The notes under the pieces: model-generated
What the model was told of the DNA's origin: nothing
Databases searched by the model: none
Seen by the model: the letters and a program-made list of their open reading frames with translations, nothing else
Part shown: positions 16,575 to 25,565 of the stretch, piece after piece
How the letters are laid out: every line of letters starts with the position of its first letter
Position numbering within the stretch: position 1 is the first letter of the stretch
DNA from: Oscillospiraceae bacterium
GTDB lineage: Bacteria; Bacillota; Clostridia; Saccharofermentanales; Saccharofermentanaceae
Direction of reading: 5' to 3'
Length of the DNA: 64,000 bases
NCBI GenBank assembly: GCA_902788505.1
Contig: CADAKH010000003.1
Location: 1-64,000 of the forward strand
Program-made: the position numbers and the translations under genes

Positions 16575-17307
16575 CGAAATCCCTCCCGTCAGAAGACAAA
16601 AAGCGCATTGAACGCTGAATTGAGTTTTTGCTGGTACCCCAGGGTTTGTCGGTATTTCTGTAGTCAAATTTCAAAGTGAAATACTCAACATCAGCTATCA
16701 ATGTCTCAAATGTCTGGGAATTGTTGTTGTAAAGTGCATCAACAAATTCAGAAGCTTCGTTCTGAGATAATCTGGCTGCCTGTCTTAAAAGCATTGAAGT
16801 ATGCGGCAAACAATGAAATTCAGATTTAAGGAATTTTTCCTTGAAAGCATTGTCGTGAGAAAACATCCAGCAGATAACTTCGATATAATGTCTCATCGCC
16901 TCATTTAGATTATCGCAGATAGGGCATGAGTTGATGCGTTTATCGATCAGATCTGCGACAGAATTAAGCTTCTGCTTATAGTCGGGATTCCTGCCTTTTA
17001 ATAAACCGGCCTTGGCAGGAACAGATGCCTTAAGCTTTGGATTTAACTCCTCATTAAAGTCCTTTAAATGGGTGTGCATGACAAGACCCAAACCGAGTCT
17101 GTTTGTAACCGCTTTATTAAGTTTCCCCATATGCACAGGACAAAAACCGGTTTTATTTGTAATCTTTCGTGTATCAGGCTCCATTAATGAAGGACCGAGA
17201 TAATACTCAAGATAATTATTCTCTGCCTTATCGCGAAGTCTGCAGACAGGACATCCGCAAGACTCGTTATAGGCATCATTAACAGGGATCATATATATTT
17301 TTTCCAT
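16546..17307 (-). CDS. DUF6062-type cysteine-rich protein
   Basis: A 253-residue soluble protein with an N-terminal Cys cluster (ESCGCPVCRL, residues 17-22), a CPVH (about 56-59), a CPICDN (about 128) and a later HCLPH. The Cys/His spacing suggests two zinc or metal-binding knuckles separated by helices. This layout matches the clostridial DUF6062 family, whose function is not known to me. The start ATG overlaps the stop of the upstream ATPase gene by one base (TAATG). It lies in the operon yebC, P-loop/Asp23-like ATPase, DUF6062, DsrE-like, which suggests a common process, possibly nucleic-acid or redox related. Confidence 0.75.
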   Translation of the reverse strand: MEKIYMIPVNDAYNESCGCPVCRLRDKAENNYLEYYLGPSLMEPDTRKITNKTGFCPVHMGKLNKAVTNRLGLGLVMHTHLKDFNEELNPKLKASVPAKAGLLKGRNPDYKQKLNSVADLIDKRINSCPICDNLNEAMRHYIEVICWMFSHDNAFKEKFLKSEFHCLPHTSMLLRQAARLSQNEASEFVDALYNNNSQTFETLIADVEYFTLKFDYRNTDKPWGTSKNSIQRSMRFLSSDGRDFDEQQSKRQS

Positions 17308-18386
17308 TATGCACCTTCCGAATCATTGATTTTAGGCATATGAATAAGACGGCTCGCTCTGACATTAACACTGTTCATAGTAATTGATGTGAATTCTTCG
17401 ACAGCGCTTCCAACGCGTTGTTGAGCATTTTCGAGGACTTTTTGAGCATCATAGCCGTAGTATAAGGCCAGATCGAGACTTATCATTACGCCAAAAGTCT
17501 GTTTTTCAGTTTTGAATGAAATAACTTCAGCAAAACCGGGGACATCTTTAAGAACAATCTTAATCAGATCAAGAATTGCTTCATCGGATATCGAATAAGA
17601 ACCAAGGGATGAAAAAGTCGGTCTAACGACTGTTCTGTCAGAATCAGGCGCAAGCGGTACAACTCCACGTTCACGGTCAAATCTTTGCCTGAGTTTGCTG
17701 AACGGGTCTGAGAAATAACCTGAAAACTCATGCTTGATCTCCATGCTGGGGACAGGAATAGTATGCATGCCCTCATTCATTCGTGTAGTTCGAGCAAGAC
17801 GTCTTTCCTCTTCAGTGGAAACATCTTCGATACGAATAAGCATGGAAGGTTTATTTAACCACAGATTGCTGCAGATCTTATCAAGCATCGAGTCAGAAGT
17901 CCCGAGAATCATCAGTGCTCGCGGCATGGATTCAACCAAAGCTCGACGCATGACAGACGATCTGGTCGGATCAACAAAAATAGCCTGACGGACTGATTCC
18001 ATCTTTGTCGGAGCTTTTTTTGCGGAAGTACCGGCAACAATCCGGCTTCCGTTAATAAGGAGTCCGTCATCAATTATGAAGTGAATATTGTTATCACGGG
18101 CGACCTTAATTGCTCTGGTGCTCTTTCCGGTGCCTGATGGACCGACAAAAGCAATAATTGCGATATTTGATAATACTTCGCGGGTTAATTGCTCATTTGA
18201 AAGAACTATTTCGACATTTCGTTCGAAGCCCGGGGCGGCAAAATCTGAACTGGAATTCTGATTAGAGGCTCCGGATCTGTCAAAACGCTTAAGCGTTCCG
18301 CGAAACTCAGACAGAAGCGTTTTTCTTGCTACTGGAACGCTTTTGGTTACGTTTTGTTCCTGTCTTGTCTCGTCACGATTGTCCAA
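17307..18386 (-). CDS. P-loop ATPase with C-terminal Asp23/Gls24-like domain
   Basis: A 359-residue protein. Residues about 70-230 form a P-loop NTPase domain: Walker A GPSGTGKST near residue 82, a strand HFIIDDGLLI with acidic pair, and SMPRALMILGTSD as a possible Walker B or sensor strand. The last 100 residues (YSISDEAILDLIKIVLKDV, GVMISLDLALYYGYD, VLENAQQRVGSAVEE) follow the Asp23/Gls24 fold found in envelope-stress proteins. It starts at TTG 18386 with AAAGGA upstream, 12 nt after yebC. The combination may couple nucleotide hydrolysis to an Asp23-type scaffold. The role is unknown. Confidence 0.72.
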   Translation of the reverse strand: MDNRDETRQEQNVTKSVPVARKTLLSEFRGTLKRFDRSGASNQNSSSDFAAPGFERNVEIVLSNEQLTREVLSNIAIIAFVGPSGTGKSTRAIKVARDNNIHFIIDDGLLINGSRIVAGTSAKKAPTKMESVRQAIFVDPTRSSVMRRALVESMPRALMILGTSDSMLDKICSNLWLNKPSMLIRIEDVSTEEERRLARTTRMNEGMHTIPVPSMEIKHEFSGYFSDPFSKLRQRFDRERGVVPLAPDSDRTVVRPTFSSLGSYSISDEAILDLIKIVLKDVPGFAEVISFKTEKQTFGVMISLDLALYYGYDAQKVLENAQQRVGSAVEEFTSITMNSVNVRASRLIHMPKINDSEGA

Positions 18387-18398
18387 ATCTAACGTCCT

Positions 18399-19124
18399 TT
18401 AGCCATTCCAGTTATGGAAAACTTCCTGGATATCTTCGTTTTCATCCATCATATCAAGCATTTTTTCAAGCTGAGCAACAGCATCAGGATCTGTTACTTC
18501 TACAGTTGTCATGGCAACAGGTCCAAGTGTTGAATCAGCAATCGTATAATTCTTAGCTTCAAGAGCATCTCTGACATCATAATAATCAGTTGTGGACGTT
18601 GAGATGATGTAGAATTCGTCATCACTGTCAAAATCAGCTGCACCGCAATCAAGGGCATCAGTCATTACCTGATCTTCGTCCTCATATTCTTCTTTTGAGA
18701 TAAGAATTGTTCCCTTTTCGTTGAAAAGGAAAGATACTGAACCGTCAACACCGAGATTTCCACCGTTTTTGTCAAAGATATGCCTGAGATCAGCAGCTGT
18801 ACGGTTGCGGTTATTGGTTAAAGTCTTAACCATGATCGCTACACCTGCAGGACCGTAGCCCTCATATGTGATCTCTTCGTAATCATCACCTTCACCGGCC
18901 TCGGCAGCCTTTTTGATAGCGCGGTTGATGTTATCGTTAGGCATATTTGCAGCTTTAGCCTTAGCTACAACAACTTTCAGCCTGGAATTACTGTTTGGGT
19001 CAGGACCGCCTGCCTTTACTGCTACAGCGATTTCTTTTGCGAATTTAGTGAATACTGCGCCTTTTGCTGCATCTGACGCTTCTTTCTTTCTGCGGATATT
19101 GTTCCACTTTGAATGACCTGACAT
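18399..19124 (-). CDS. yebC: YebC/TACO1 family protein
   Basis: A 241-residue protein. The start MSGHSKWNNIRRKKEASDA and later NRTAADLRHIFDKNGGNLG are diagnostic of YebC. Family members have been described as transcription regulators (PmpR) and, for the TACO1/YebC_II branch, as factors relieving ribosome stalling at proline-rich stretches. An acidic region (EEYEDEDQ) precedes the third domain. ATG 19124 has a clear TTGGAGGAAC site. It is the first gene of a four-gene minus-strand operon divergent from the pil operon; the 272-bp interval carries both promoters. Confidence 0.96.
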   Translation of the reverse strand: MSGHSKWNNIRRKKEASDAAKGAVFTKFAKEIAVAVKAGGPDPNSNSRLKVVVAKAKAANMPNDNINRAIKKAAEAGEGDDYEEITYEGYGPAGVAIMVKTLTNNRNRTAADLRHIFDKNGGNLGVDGSVSFLFNEKGTILISKEEYEDEDQVMTDALDCGAADFDSDDEFYIISTSTTDYYDVRDALEAKNYTIADSTLGPVAMTTVEVTDPDAVAQLEKMLDMMDENEDIQEVFHNWNG

Positions 19125-19278
19125 TAATGTTCCTCCAAGTTGAATTTCATATTATAATAACCATAATATTATACATATTTTGTTTTGATAGATAAACAAG
19201 GCAAAACCAAGTTAAGATGTGTAATATTTCAGTCATGTGATTGTCAAAAATATTTTTTGTGCAGATTGTCTTTAAACC

Positions 19279-19307
19279 TTGTTATTTAACTGATTCTGTT
19301 GTATAGT
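19279..19307 (+). promoter_or_regulatory. Candidate promoter of the pilB operon
   Basis: TTGTTA (19279-19284), a 17-bp spacer and TATAGT (19302-19307) lie 90 nt before the pilB ATG. The yebC promoter must lie in the same 19125-19396 interval on the other strand; AT-rich TATAAT-like boxes are seen there (about 19150-19180), but I cannot fix a -35. No TTAACAAA repeats occur here, unlike the PilX-like and minor-pilin promoters. Confidence 0.5.
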
Positions 19308-19396
19308 TCTAACATCTATGCTTGGGCGAAGTGCGCCTGTTTGTTTTGTGTGCATTACTTGAGTGTATATTTTATTAGGATTGTCAGGAGGGTTCG

Positions 19397-21061
19397 ATGA
19401 AGAGATTAGGTGATATTCTAGTCGAAAGTGGCTTCCTAAATGCTACCGAACTTGCAGAAGTGCTTAGCGTTCAGAAGGAAACCGGCAAACGTCTTGGTGA
19501 GGTTATTGTTGAGAGCGGTTTGATGTCAGAGTTTGACATCCTGAGAGCGGTTTCCAGTCAGTACAATTATCCGATTATTGATCTTTCCGGTATTGATGTT
19601 GATCCTAAGGCTACCGCATTACTCACACAGAAGTTTTGCGAAGAGAATATAGTTTTCCCGATAGGTTTTGATAATGATAATCTGGTTGTCGCAATCGATG
19701 ACCCGATGAACATTACAATAGAAGACGAGTTGCAGTTCCAGACCGGATACCAGATTTCCTTAATGCTCGCAACTCATTCTTCAATTGTCGATGCCATCAA
19801 AGTTAATTACGGTAAGGAAAGTGCCAATAAGGCTGCTGAGGAACTTGGTGCAAGTTTCGAAACTGATTCGCTTGATGAAAATTCAGAACTTTCTGAAGCA
19901 GTAAACAGTGCACCTGTTGTTAAGCTTGTTAACTCAATGATCGATTACGCTATCAGATCCGGTTCATCCGATATTCACATTGAGCCTCTTGAAGACCGTG
20001 TACGAGTCCGTATCCGTATCGACGGTGTCATGCAGGAAGTTATGAGCAATCCGATCTCAGCTAAAGATGCCATCACAACGAGAATCAAGATCTTAGGCGG
20101 TATGAACATTGCCGAGAAGCGTATACCTCAGGACGGCCGTATTACTACAGTTATCAACGGCGAGCCGGTTGACATGCGTGTATCCATTCTTCCTTGTGTT
20201 ACCGGTGAAAAGACGGTTATCCGTATTCTTGCCAAAAACGACGCCAACCTTAACAGATCATATCTTGGAATCAGTGACCGTAATAATGAACTGATCGATA
20301 AGATGATCAAGATTCCTCAGGGAATCATCCTTATTTCCGGTCCTACCGGTTCAGGTAAGACAACTACTCTTTATACTCTTCTCGCTGAGAAGAACACAGA
20401 TGAAGTTAATATCATTACAATTGAGGACCCTGTAGAGATTAAGATCCCCGGACTCAATCAGGTACAGGTTAATGTTAAAGCGGGTATGACATTCGCAAGT
20501 GGTCTCAGATCCGTTTTGCGTCAGGACCCTGATATCTGTCTCGTCGGTGAGATCCGTGACGGTGAAACGGCAGAGATCGCTATGAGAGCTGCAATCACCG
20601 GACACTTGGTTTTCAGTACTATTCATACAAACGATGCGGTTTCTTCAATCAACCGTCTTATCGATATGGGCCTCGAGCCTTACATGGTTTCGTCAGCATT
20701 GGTTGGCGTTATTTCTCAGCGTCTTGTCCGTCGTATCTGTACGAACTGCAGAGAGTCCTATGAGCCGGATGAGTATGACAGAGAATATCTGAGACTGGAC
20801 GAAGGCCAGAAGTTATATCGTGGTAAGGGATGCACGGAATGCAACGAAAAGGGATATAAGGGACGTATTGCCATTCACGAGATTGTAACTATTACAAGAA
20901 AGATGAAGACTTTGCTTGAGAGAAGAGCAAGCGAAGATGAAATGCGCGTACTGGCTGTCGAAGAAGGAACACAGATGCTTCAGGATTCGGCAAGAGACCT
21001 CGTACTCGAAGGTATTACGACGGTTTCAGAACTTAACAGAGTTGCTTACACGATTGACTGA
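19397..21061 (+). CDS. pilB: Type IV pilus extension ATPase PilB
   Basis: A 554-residue GspE/PilB ATPase. The N-terminal MshEN-type domain (about 1-150; LGDILVESGFLNATEL and LGEVIVESGLMSEFDIL) often binds cyclic-di-GMP in this family. The core has Walker A GPTGSGKTTT, an Asp box, Walker B (RQDPDICLVGEIRD) and a His box (GHLVFSTIHTND). A C-terminal four-cysteine zinc motif (CTNC ... CTECNEKGYKGR) is typical of assembly rather than retraction ATPases. AGGAGGG precedes the ATG. First gene of a six-gene operon with close spacing. It powers pilin addition from the cytoplasmic side of the membrane. Confidence 0.95.
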   Translation: MKRLGDILVESGFLNATELAEVLSVQKETGKRLGEVIVESGLMSEFDILRAVSSQYNYPIIDLSGIDVDPKATALLTQKFCEENIVFPIGFDNDNLVVAIDDPMNITIEDELQFQTGYQISLMLATHSSIVDAIKVNYGKESANKAAEELGASFETDSLDENSELSEAVNSAPVVKLVNSMIDYAIRSGSSDIHIEPLEDRVRVRIRIDGVMQEVMSNPISAKDAITTRIKILGGMNIAEKRIPQDGRITTVINGEPVDMRVSILPCVTGEKTVIRILAKNDANLNRSYLGISDRNNELIDKMIKIPQGIILISGPTGSGKTTTLYTLLAEKNTDEVNIITIEDPVEIKIPGLNQVQVNVKAGMTFASGLRSVLRQDPDICLVGEIRDGETAEIAMRAAITGHLVFSTIHTNDAVSSINRLIDMGLEPYMVSSALVGVISQRLVRRICTNCRESYEPDEYDREYLRLDEGQKLYRGKGCTECNEKGYKGRIAIHEIVTITRKMKTLLERRASEDEMRVLAVEEGTQMLQDSARDLVLEGITTVSELNRVAYTID

Positions 21062-21078
21062 TAAGGAGGTTTTTTAAC

Positions 21079-22191
21079 GTGGAAGGATTTAGTTTATCGA
21101 TCGAATCGATCTTGGCTGAATCGGTAAAGATGGGGGCATCCGATACCCATATTACTGTAGGATTGCCGCCGATGATTCGTGTTGACGGTATGTTGATGCC
21201 GTTGGGCAATCAGCCGCTTACAGCTGCAGATACCGAGTATCTTTGTAAGTCAATGATTGACAAATCAAGACAGCAGTATCTGAACGAGAGAGGTGAGATC
21301 GACTTCTCTTACATTGTTGAGAACTACAGCCGTTTCAGATGTAATGTATTCAAGCAGCGTGGAACATATGCTCTCGCAGCAAGAACAATTACAAATGAGA
21401 TCCCTACATGCGAACAGCTCGGTCTGCCTAACGTATTTAAGGATCTCGTAATGAAACCACGTGGACTTATTCTTGTTACAGGACCTACGGGTTCTGGTAA
21501 GTCAACAACATTGGCTGCAATGATCGGTCATGTTAATTTGAGTAAAAAGTGCCATATCCTTACATTGGAGGAACCTATCGAGTATCTCCACATGCATGGT
21601 GAGGCTATGATCAACCAGAGAGAAATTCACGAAGATACACTTTCTTTTGCTAACGCACTTAGAGCTGCTCTCCGTGAGGACCCTGATATTATTCTCGTCG
21701 GCGAGATGCGTGACCTCGATACTATCAGTACAGCTATAACTGCAGCCGAGACAGGACACCTTGTTCTTTCAACACTCCACACTTCCTCTGCTGCAGATAC
21801 AGTTAACCGTATCATCGACGTTTATCCGCCGCATCAGCAGGATCAGATCAGAGTTCAGCTTGCTACTGTTCTTGTTGCCGTTATCTGTCAGACTCTTGTC
21901 CAGAGAATCGGCGGCGGAAGATGCGCAGCATTTGAGATCATGATCTCTAATGATGCTATCAGAAACAACATTCGTGAAGGTAAGACGTATCAGATAGACA
22001 GTGCTATCGCTACGAGCCTTCAGTCGGGAATGTGCCCTCTTGATTTCTATCTCGCTGAGCTTGTTAAGCGAAATATGATCACAAGAGACACTGCTCTCCA
22101 GAGATGCAGATTCCCCGAAGATCTTAAGCGCTTCATTAATAACGCCGGTCAGACACAGAGTCCGTTGTTCGGCGATATGGAGTTTGCCTGA
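21079..22191 (+). CDS. pilT: Type IV pilus retraction ATPase PilT
   Basis: A 370-residue PilT/PilU ATPase, close to usual length. Motifs: Walker A GPTGSGKSTT, Walker B EDPDIILVGEMRD, His box GHLVLSTLHTSSA, and the C-terminal AIRNNIREGKTYQI segment typical of PilT (AIRNLIRE-like). It lacks the zinc motif of PilB. The start is GTG 21079 with AAGGAGG upstream, 17 nt after pilB. Its presence argues for a retractable pilus (twitching, adhesion or DNA uptake) rather than a type II pseudopilus. Confidence 0.94.
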   Translation: MEGFSLSIESILAESVKMGASDTHITVGLPPMIRVDGMLMPLGNQPLTAADTEYLCKSMIDKSRQQYLNERGEIDFSYIVENYSRFRCNVFKQRGTYALAARTITNEIPTCEQLGLPNVFKDLVMKPRGLILVTGPTGSGKSTTLAAMIGHVNLSKKCHILTLEEPIEYLHMHGEAMINQREIHEDTLSFANALRAALREDPDIILVGEMRDLDTISTAITAAETGHLVLSTLHTSSAADTVNRIIDVYPPHQQDQIRVQLATVLVAVICQTLVQRIGGGRCAAFEIMISNDAIRNNIREGKTYQIDSAIATSLQSGMCPLDFYLAELVKRNMITRDTALQRCRFPEDLKRFINNAGQTQSPLFGDMEFA

Positions 22192-22236
22192 TAATCGGGC
22201 GGCTATTTGTAAATCTAATAAGGAGGGAAATATCAG

Positions 22237-23445
22237 ATGGCTAATTTCAGATATCAGATTATCGATTCCAAAGGTAAAATGTCTGAAGGCATCATAGAAG
22301 CTGCATCAATTGGCGAAGCATCGAGAAAATTGAAGCAAGATGGCAAGTACATCGCTTCATTATCGTTAGATAAGGGTAAGGGACTGGCCGGAATTGAAAT
22401 CGGCAGCCCTAAGCTTAAAACAAAGGATCTTGTTATTATTTCCAGACAGCTTGCTTCACTTTTGTCGGCCGGTATTACAGTTGTAAGATCACTCGACATG
22501 TTGTATCAGCAGCTTGAAACAAAGAAAGCAAGAAAGTGTATTGGTGAGATTTATGAATCAGTACAAAGCGGTAGATCACTTTCAGAAGCTTTCTCAGAAC
22601 AAAGAGGTGTAGTTCCTAATATCATGATCAGTATGATCGCGGCAGGTGAAGAATCCGGCCGTCTTGATGAGATCATGGAAAGACTCGCTGACCACTTCGC
22701 AAAGGAAGCTAAGGTAAAGAACAAAATTTCTTCAGCTATGGTCTACCCTAAGATTCTTGCAGGACTTACTTTGGTAGTCAGTGTAGGTCTTTTGACATTC
22801 CTCGTTCCTAAGATCGGTGAAACAATCAAGGAACTCGGTGGTGACTTGCCTGGACTTACTAAGTTCTTGCTAAACTTTTCACATTCACTTGTTCATTATT
22901 GGTATATTTACATCGCTGTTGCCGGACTTCTCATTTACGGATTCAAAATGTGGAAGAGTTCTGACAAGGGAAGCGAACAGTGGTCTAAGATCATGCTTAG
23001 AGCACCGATTGTCGGTAAGGCTACAAGAATGAGTGCTTCAGCCAGATTCACCAGAACTGTATCTACGCTTCTTAAGTCAGGTATTTCAGTTCTTCAGGCT
23101 GTTGAAATTACAGAGAAGTCTCTTGATAACGTTATTTTAATGAAGAAGCTTGCGGAGGCTCGTGTAGAAATTAGAAAAGGTACTTCTTTATCCAGATCAA
23201 TCAGAGACATTAAAGAATTTCCTCCTATGATTTATGCGATGGTATCGATCGGTGAGGAATCCGGTACATTGGATATGATCTTGGAAAAGGCAGCTGACTA
23301 TTTCGAAGATGAAGCAGATGCAGCAACAGCAAAGATGGTTTCAGCTCTCGAGCCGGCTATGATCATCATCATGGCTATCATCGTAGGTGTTGTTGTCGGC
23401 GGTATCGCTATGCCTATCTTCACAATGGCTCAGTGGCTCTTGTAA
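22237..23445 (+). CDS. pilC: Type IV pilus inner-membrane platform protein PilC
   Basis: A 402-residue GspF/PilC protein with two repeated cytoplasmic helical domains (about 55-175 and 270-375; SRQLASLLSAGI, FTRTVSTLLKSGI and two copies of I-x-x-GEESG-x-LD) and three membrane helices (about 170-190, 220-240, 375-400). This platform couples PilB/PilT to pilin polymerisation. AAGGAGGG precedes the ATG. All expected family repeats are present; nothing is truncated. Confidence 0.95.
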   Translation: MANFRYQIIDSKGKMSEGIIEAASIGEASRKLKQDGKYIASLSLDKGKGLAGIEIGSPKLKTKDLVIISRQLASLLSAGITVVRSLDMLYQQLETKKARKCIGEIYESVQSGRSLSEAFSEQRGVVPNIMISMIAAGEESGRLDEIMERLADHFAKEAKVKNKISSAMVYPKILAGLTLVVSVGLLTFLVPKIGETIKELGGDLPGLTKFLLNFSHSLVHYWYIYIAVAGLLIYGFKMWKSSDKGSEQWSKIMLRAPIVGKATRMSASARFTRTVSTLLKSGISVLQAVEITEKSLDNVILMKKLAEARVEIRKGTSLSRSIRDIKEFPPMIYAMVSIGEESGTLDMILEKAADYFEDEADAATAKMVSALEPAMIIIMAIIVGVVVGGIAMPIFTMAQWLL

Positions 23446-23478
23446 TACCAATCGCGAAGAATGAAAGGAGAAGAATAA

Positions 23479-24591
23479 ATGGATTTTTCATTAGGAAAAA
23501 GCGGAAATGAATTGGTTCTCGATTGTTCCAGTTCTGATATTAAGTTAGCTGTCGGCAGCTACAATCCCAAGACAGGAAATGTTACTATCGAAAAAATGGG
23601 TATTGTGCCTTTGGAAGGTGATGCAGTAAGTGATGGTGCTATCTCAGATTCTTTCGGAATCGTTATGGCTCTTAAGCATGCAATTGCACGTCTCGACATC
23701 AGAATGAAGAGCTGCATTGTTACAACAGAAGGTGCATTCGTTCACACAAGAGATCTTGAGCTTCCAGTAGTTAAAGACGATCAGCTTAAGGACATGGTTA
23801 AGTACGAGATCTTAGGTCAGGGTTCAAACAGAGATATGTCCATTGACTATTTAGTCTATGGAACAACGAAGGATGCTGAGACAAATGCTGATAAGATTCA
23901 GGTTAGAGCTACAGCGATTCCTACGGATGTAATCAAAGATTACCGTGAGTTCCTTAAGAATATGGATCTCACCCCTGTTGCTCTTGATGTTAACCCTAAT
24001 GCTGTAAGAAAGCTTTTCGAGCAGGGAATTATCAACGGCAATGTGAACATTAAGCAGTCAACAATTCTCTTGATTGAACTTTCAGGCAAGACTACAACAG
24101 TTACAGTTCTTGACAAGGGTTTCCCGGTTCTTTCAAGAAGACTGCAGTTCGGCCATTCAAATATCAGACAGGTTGCAGACTCTGTTAAGAAACTCCAGAA
24201 CGGAAGCCAGCAGTCTTCACTTGCAAGAAGACTTAATATCACTACATCTGAGGCTGAGGCAAGTGTACCTGTTGAAGATATTGATGTTTGGAACGAGACA
24301 GTAGCAGAGACACCTGCTCTTCAGAGTGCTGTAAATGCTTACTTCAAGAGTCTTGTTGATGCTGTTTCCCGTACAGCTCAGTTCTCAATCGCTAAGTATC
24401 ACATTGATGCTATCAGCACCTGCTTCCTTTATGGTTCCGGTGCAGGTTATAAGAAGATTGATAAGGAACTTGCCCGTCAGCTTGGTACCCAGGTTGAAAT
24501 CCTTAAGGCTCTCAGTACAGTATCTGGCCCTAGGGATTTTGAGATCGGTAAGTTCGTAAATTGTTGCGGCGCTTTGATCCGCCACGATTAA
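23479..24591 (+). CDS. pilM: Type IV pilus assembly protein PilM
   Basis: A 370-residue actin/FtsA-like protein. The N-terminal strands (LVLDCSSSDIKLAVG) and the central phosphate-binding strand (LLIELSGKTTTVTVL) are the ATPase signature segments. PVALDVNPNAVRKLFE and GSGAGYKKIDKELARQLG also fit the PilM family. It sits on the cytoplasmic face and binds the PilN N-terminus to form the alignment complex. AAAGGAGAAG precedes the ATG. The gene order pilM-pilN-pilO is the standard one. Confidence 0.88.
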   Translation: MDFSLGKSGNELVLDCSSSDIKLAVGSYNPKTGNVTIEKMGIVPLEGDAVSDGAISDSFGIVMALKHAIARLDIRMKSCIVTTEGAFVHTRDLELPVVKDDQLKDMVKYEILGQGSNRDMSIDYLVYGTTKDAETNADKIQVRATAIPTDVIKDYREFLKNMDLTPVALDVNPNAVRKLFEQGIINGNVNIKQSTILLIELSGKTTTVTVLDKGFPVLSRRLQFGHSNIRQVADSVKKLQNGSQQSSLARRLNITTSEAEASVPVEDIDVWNETVAETPALQSAVNAYFKSLVDAVSRTAQFSIAKYHIDAISTCFLYGSGAGYKKIDKELARQLGTQVEILKALSTVSGPRDFEIGKFVNCCGALIRHD

Positions 24592-24606
24592 GGAGGGGTA
24601 TACTTT

Positions 24607-25545
24607 ATGGCTAAGGCTAACGGAATCAGCAAAAAATTATTGGCAAAGAAAGATGTAAACTTTTTTGCCGAATTTACAGCTAATGCGGCAAAAGCTGCAA
24701 GAATGTTAGGTTACGGTGTTGCCATCGGTGTTTTGGTAGTATTTGTAGTTCTTACATTTATCGTAGCTTTCTTTATCAGAAACACTATTATAAAAGGTCA
24801 GATCAGGGATCTCGAGAATACTCTCGCAAGTCCGGAATATGCTACCCTTGAACAGGATTACGCACTTTTGAATGAGCAGTTAAATGATATAACAAATCAG
24901 TATTATGCACTTTCTCAGATGCGTAAAATCGTTGATGAGATTGATGCGGTTCCTACAGATTTGCCTGATGTAATCGCAAAGTGCATTCCGAGTGATTCAT
25001 TCATTCAGAAATACAGGATTACCAATACTACTTTGGATATGGACGGATATTCTTTCACATATTACAGTGCAGTAGATATGGTAAACATGTTGAACGGAAA
25101 GGGAGTATTTGCTTCCAGACCGGCAATTACTGTTCAAAGAATTGATGTTCCTGTAGCATCTTCTCCCGAGGAATTAGTTGATGGATCTACAGTTGATGCA
25201 ATCAACAATTATTATTCTTTCACTATTAATGGTTTGTTAGTTGGAAACGTTCACATTTCTATTACACGTTATGTTGACAATCCTGATGCTCCTACTGTTT
25301 TAGGCGGTATTGAAACTATTGATGTTAGAGCAGGCGATTCTTATACAATTAATGATGTTACATCTTTCACTTATGCCGGAATAACATATCAGCTTACAAG
25401 AATCTTTGTTGACGGATATCAGTTAGAAGAAGGCAGTCTGAATGAAGTAATGACATCCGGTCAGTATATTGATGTCGGACGTGGTAACAGCGATATTAAG
25501 TTGTATTACACTCCTGTGGCCGCTTCACAGGCTGTTGAAGGCTGA
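24607..25545 (+). CDS. pilN: PilN-like alignment protein with an extra exported domain
   Basis: A 312-residue protein: cytoplasmic N-terminus (1-35), one membrane helix (about 37-60), a coiled coil (about 62-110) and a PilN-type ferredoxin-like domain (about 115-220; LPDVIAKCIPSDSFI, YYSFTINGLLVGN). Typical PilN proteins end near residue 200. Here about 90 more residues follow, with VDNPDAPTVLGG and VRAGDSYTINDV and then ITYQLTRIFVDG. These resemble a beta-sandwich repeat of the MucBP/Big type seen on Gram-positive surface proteins. AAGGAGGGG precedes the ATG, 15 nt after pilM. Assignment as PilN rests on position and topology as much as on sequence. Confidence 0.75.
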   Translation: MAKANGISKKLLAKKDVNFFAEFTANAAKAARMLGYGVAIGVLVVFVVLTFIVAFFIRNTIIKGQIRDLENTLASPEYATLEQDYALLNEQLNDITNQYYALSQMRKIVDEIDAVPTDLPDVIAKCIPSDSFIQKYRITNTTLDMDGYSFTYYSAVDMVNMLNGKGVFASRPAITVQRIDVPVASSPEELVDGSTVDAINNYYSFTINGLLVGNVHISITRYVDNPDAPTVLGGIETIDVRAGDSYTINDVTSFTYAGITYQLTRIFVDGYQLEEGSLNEVMTSGQYIDVGRGNSDIKLYYTPVAASQAVEG

Positions 25546-25565
25546 TTATAGGGGAGGAAATAATA

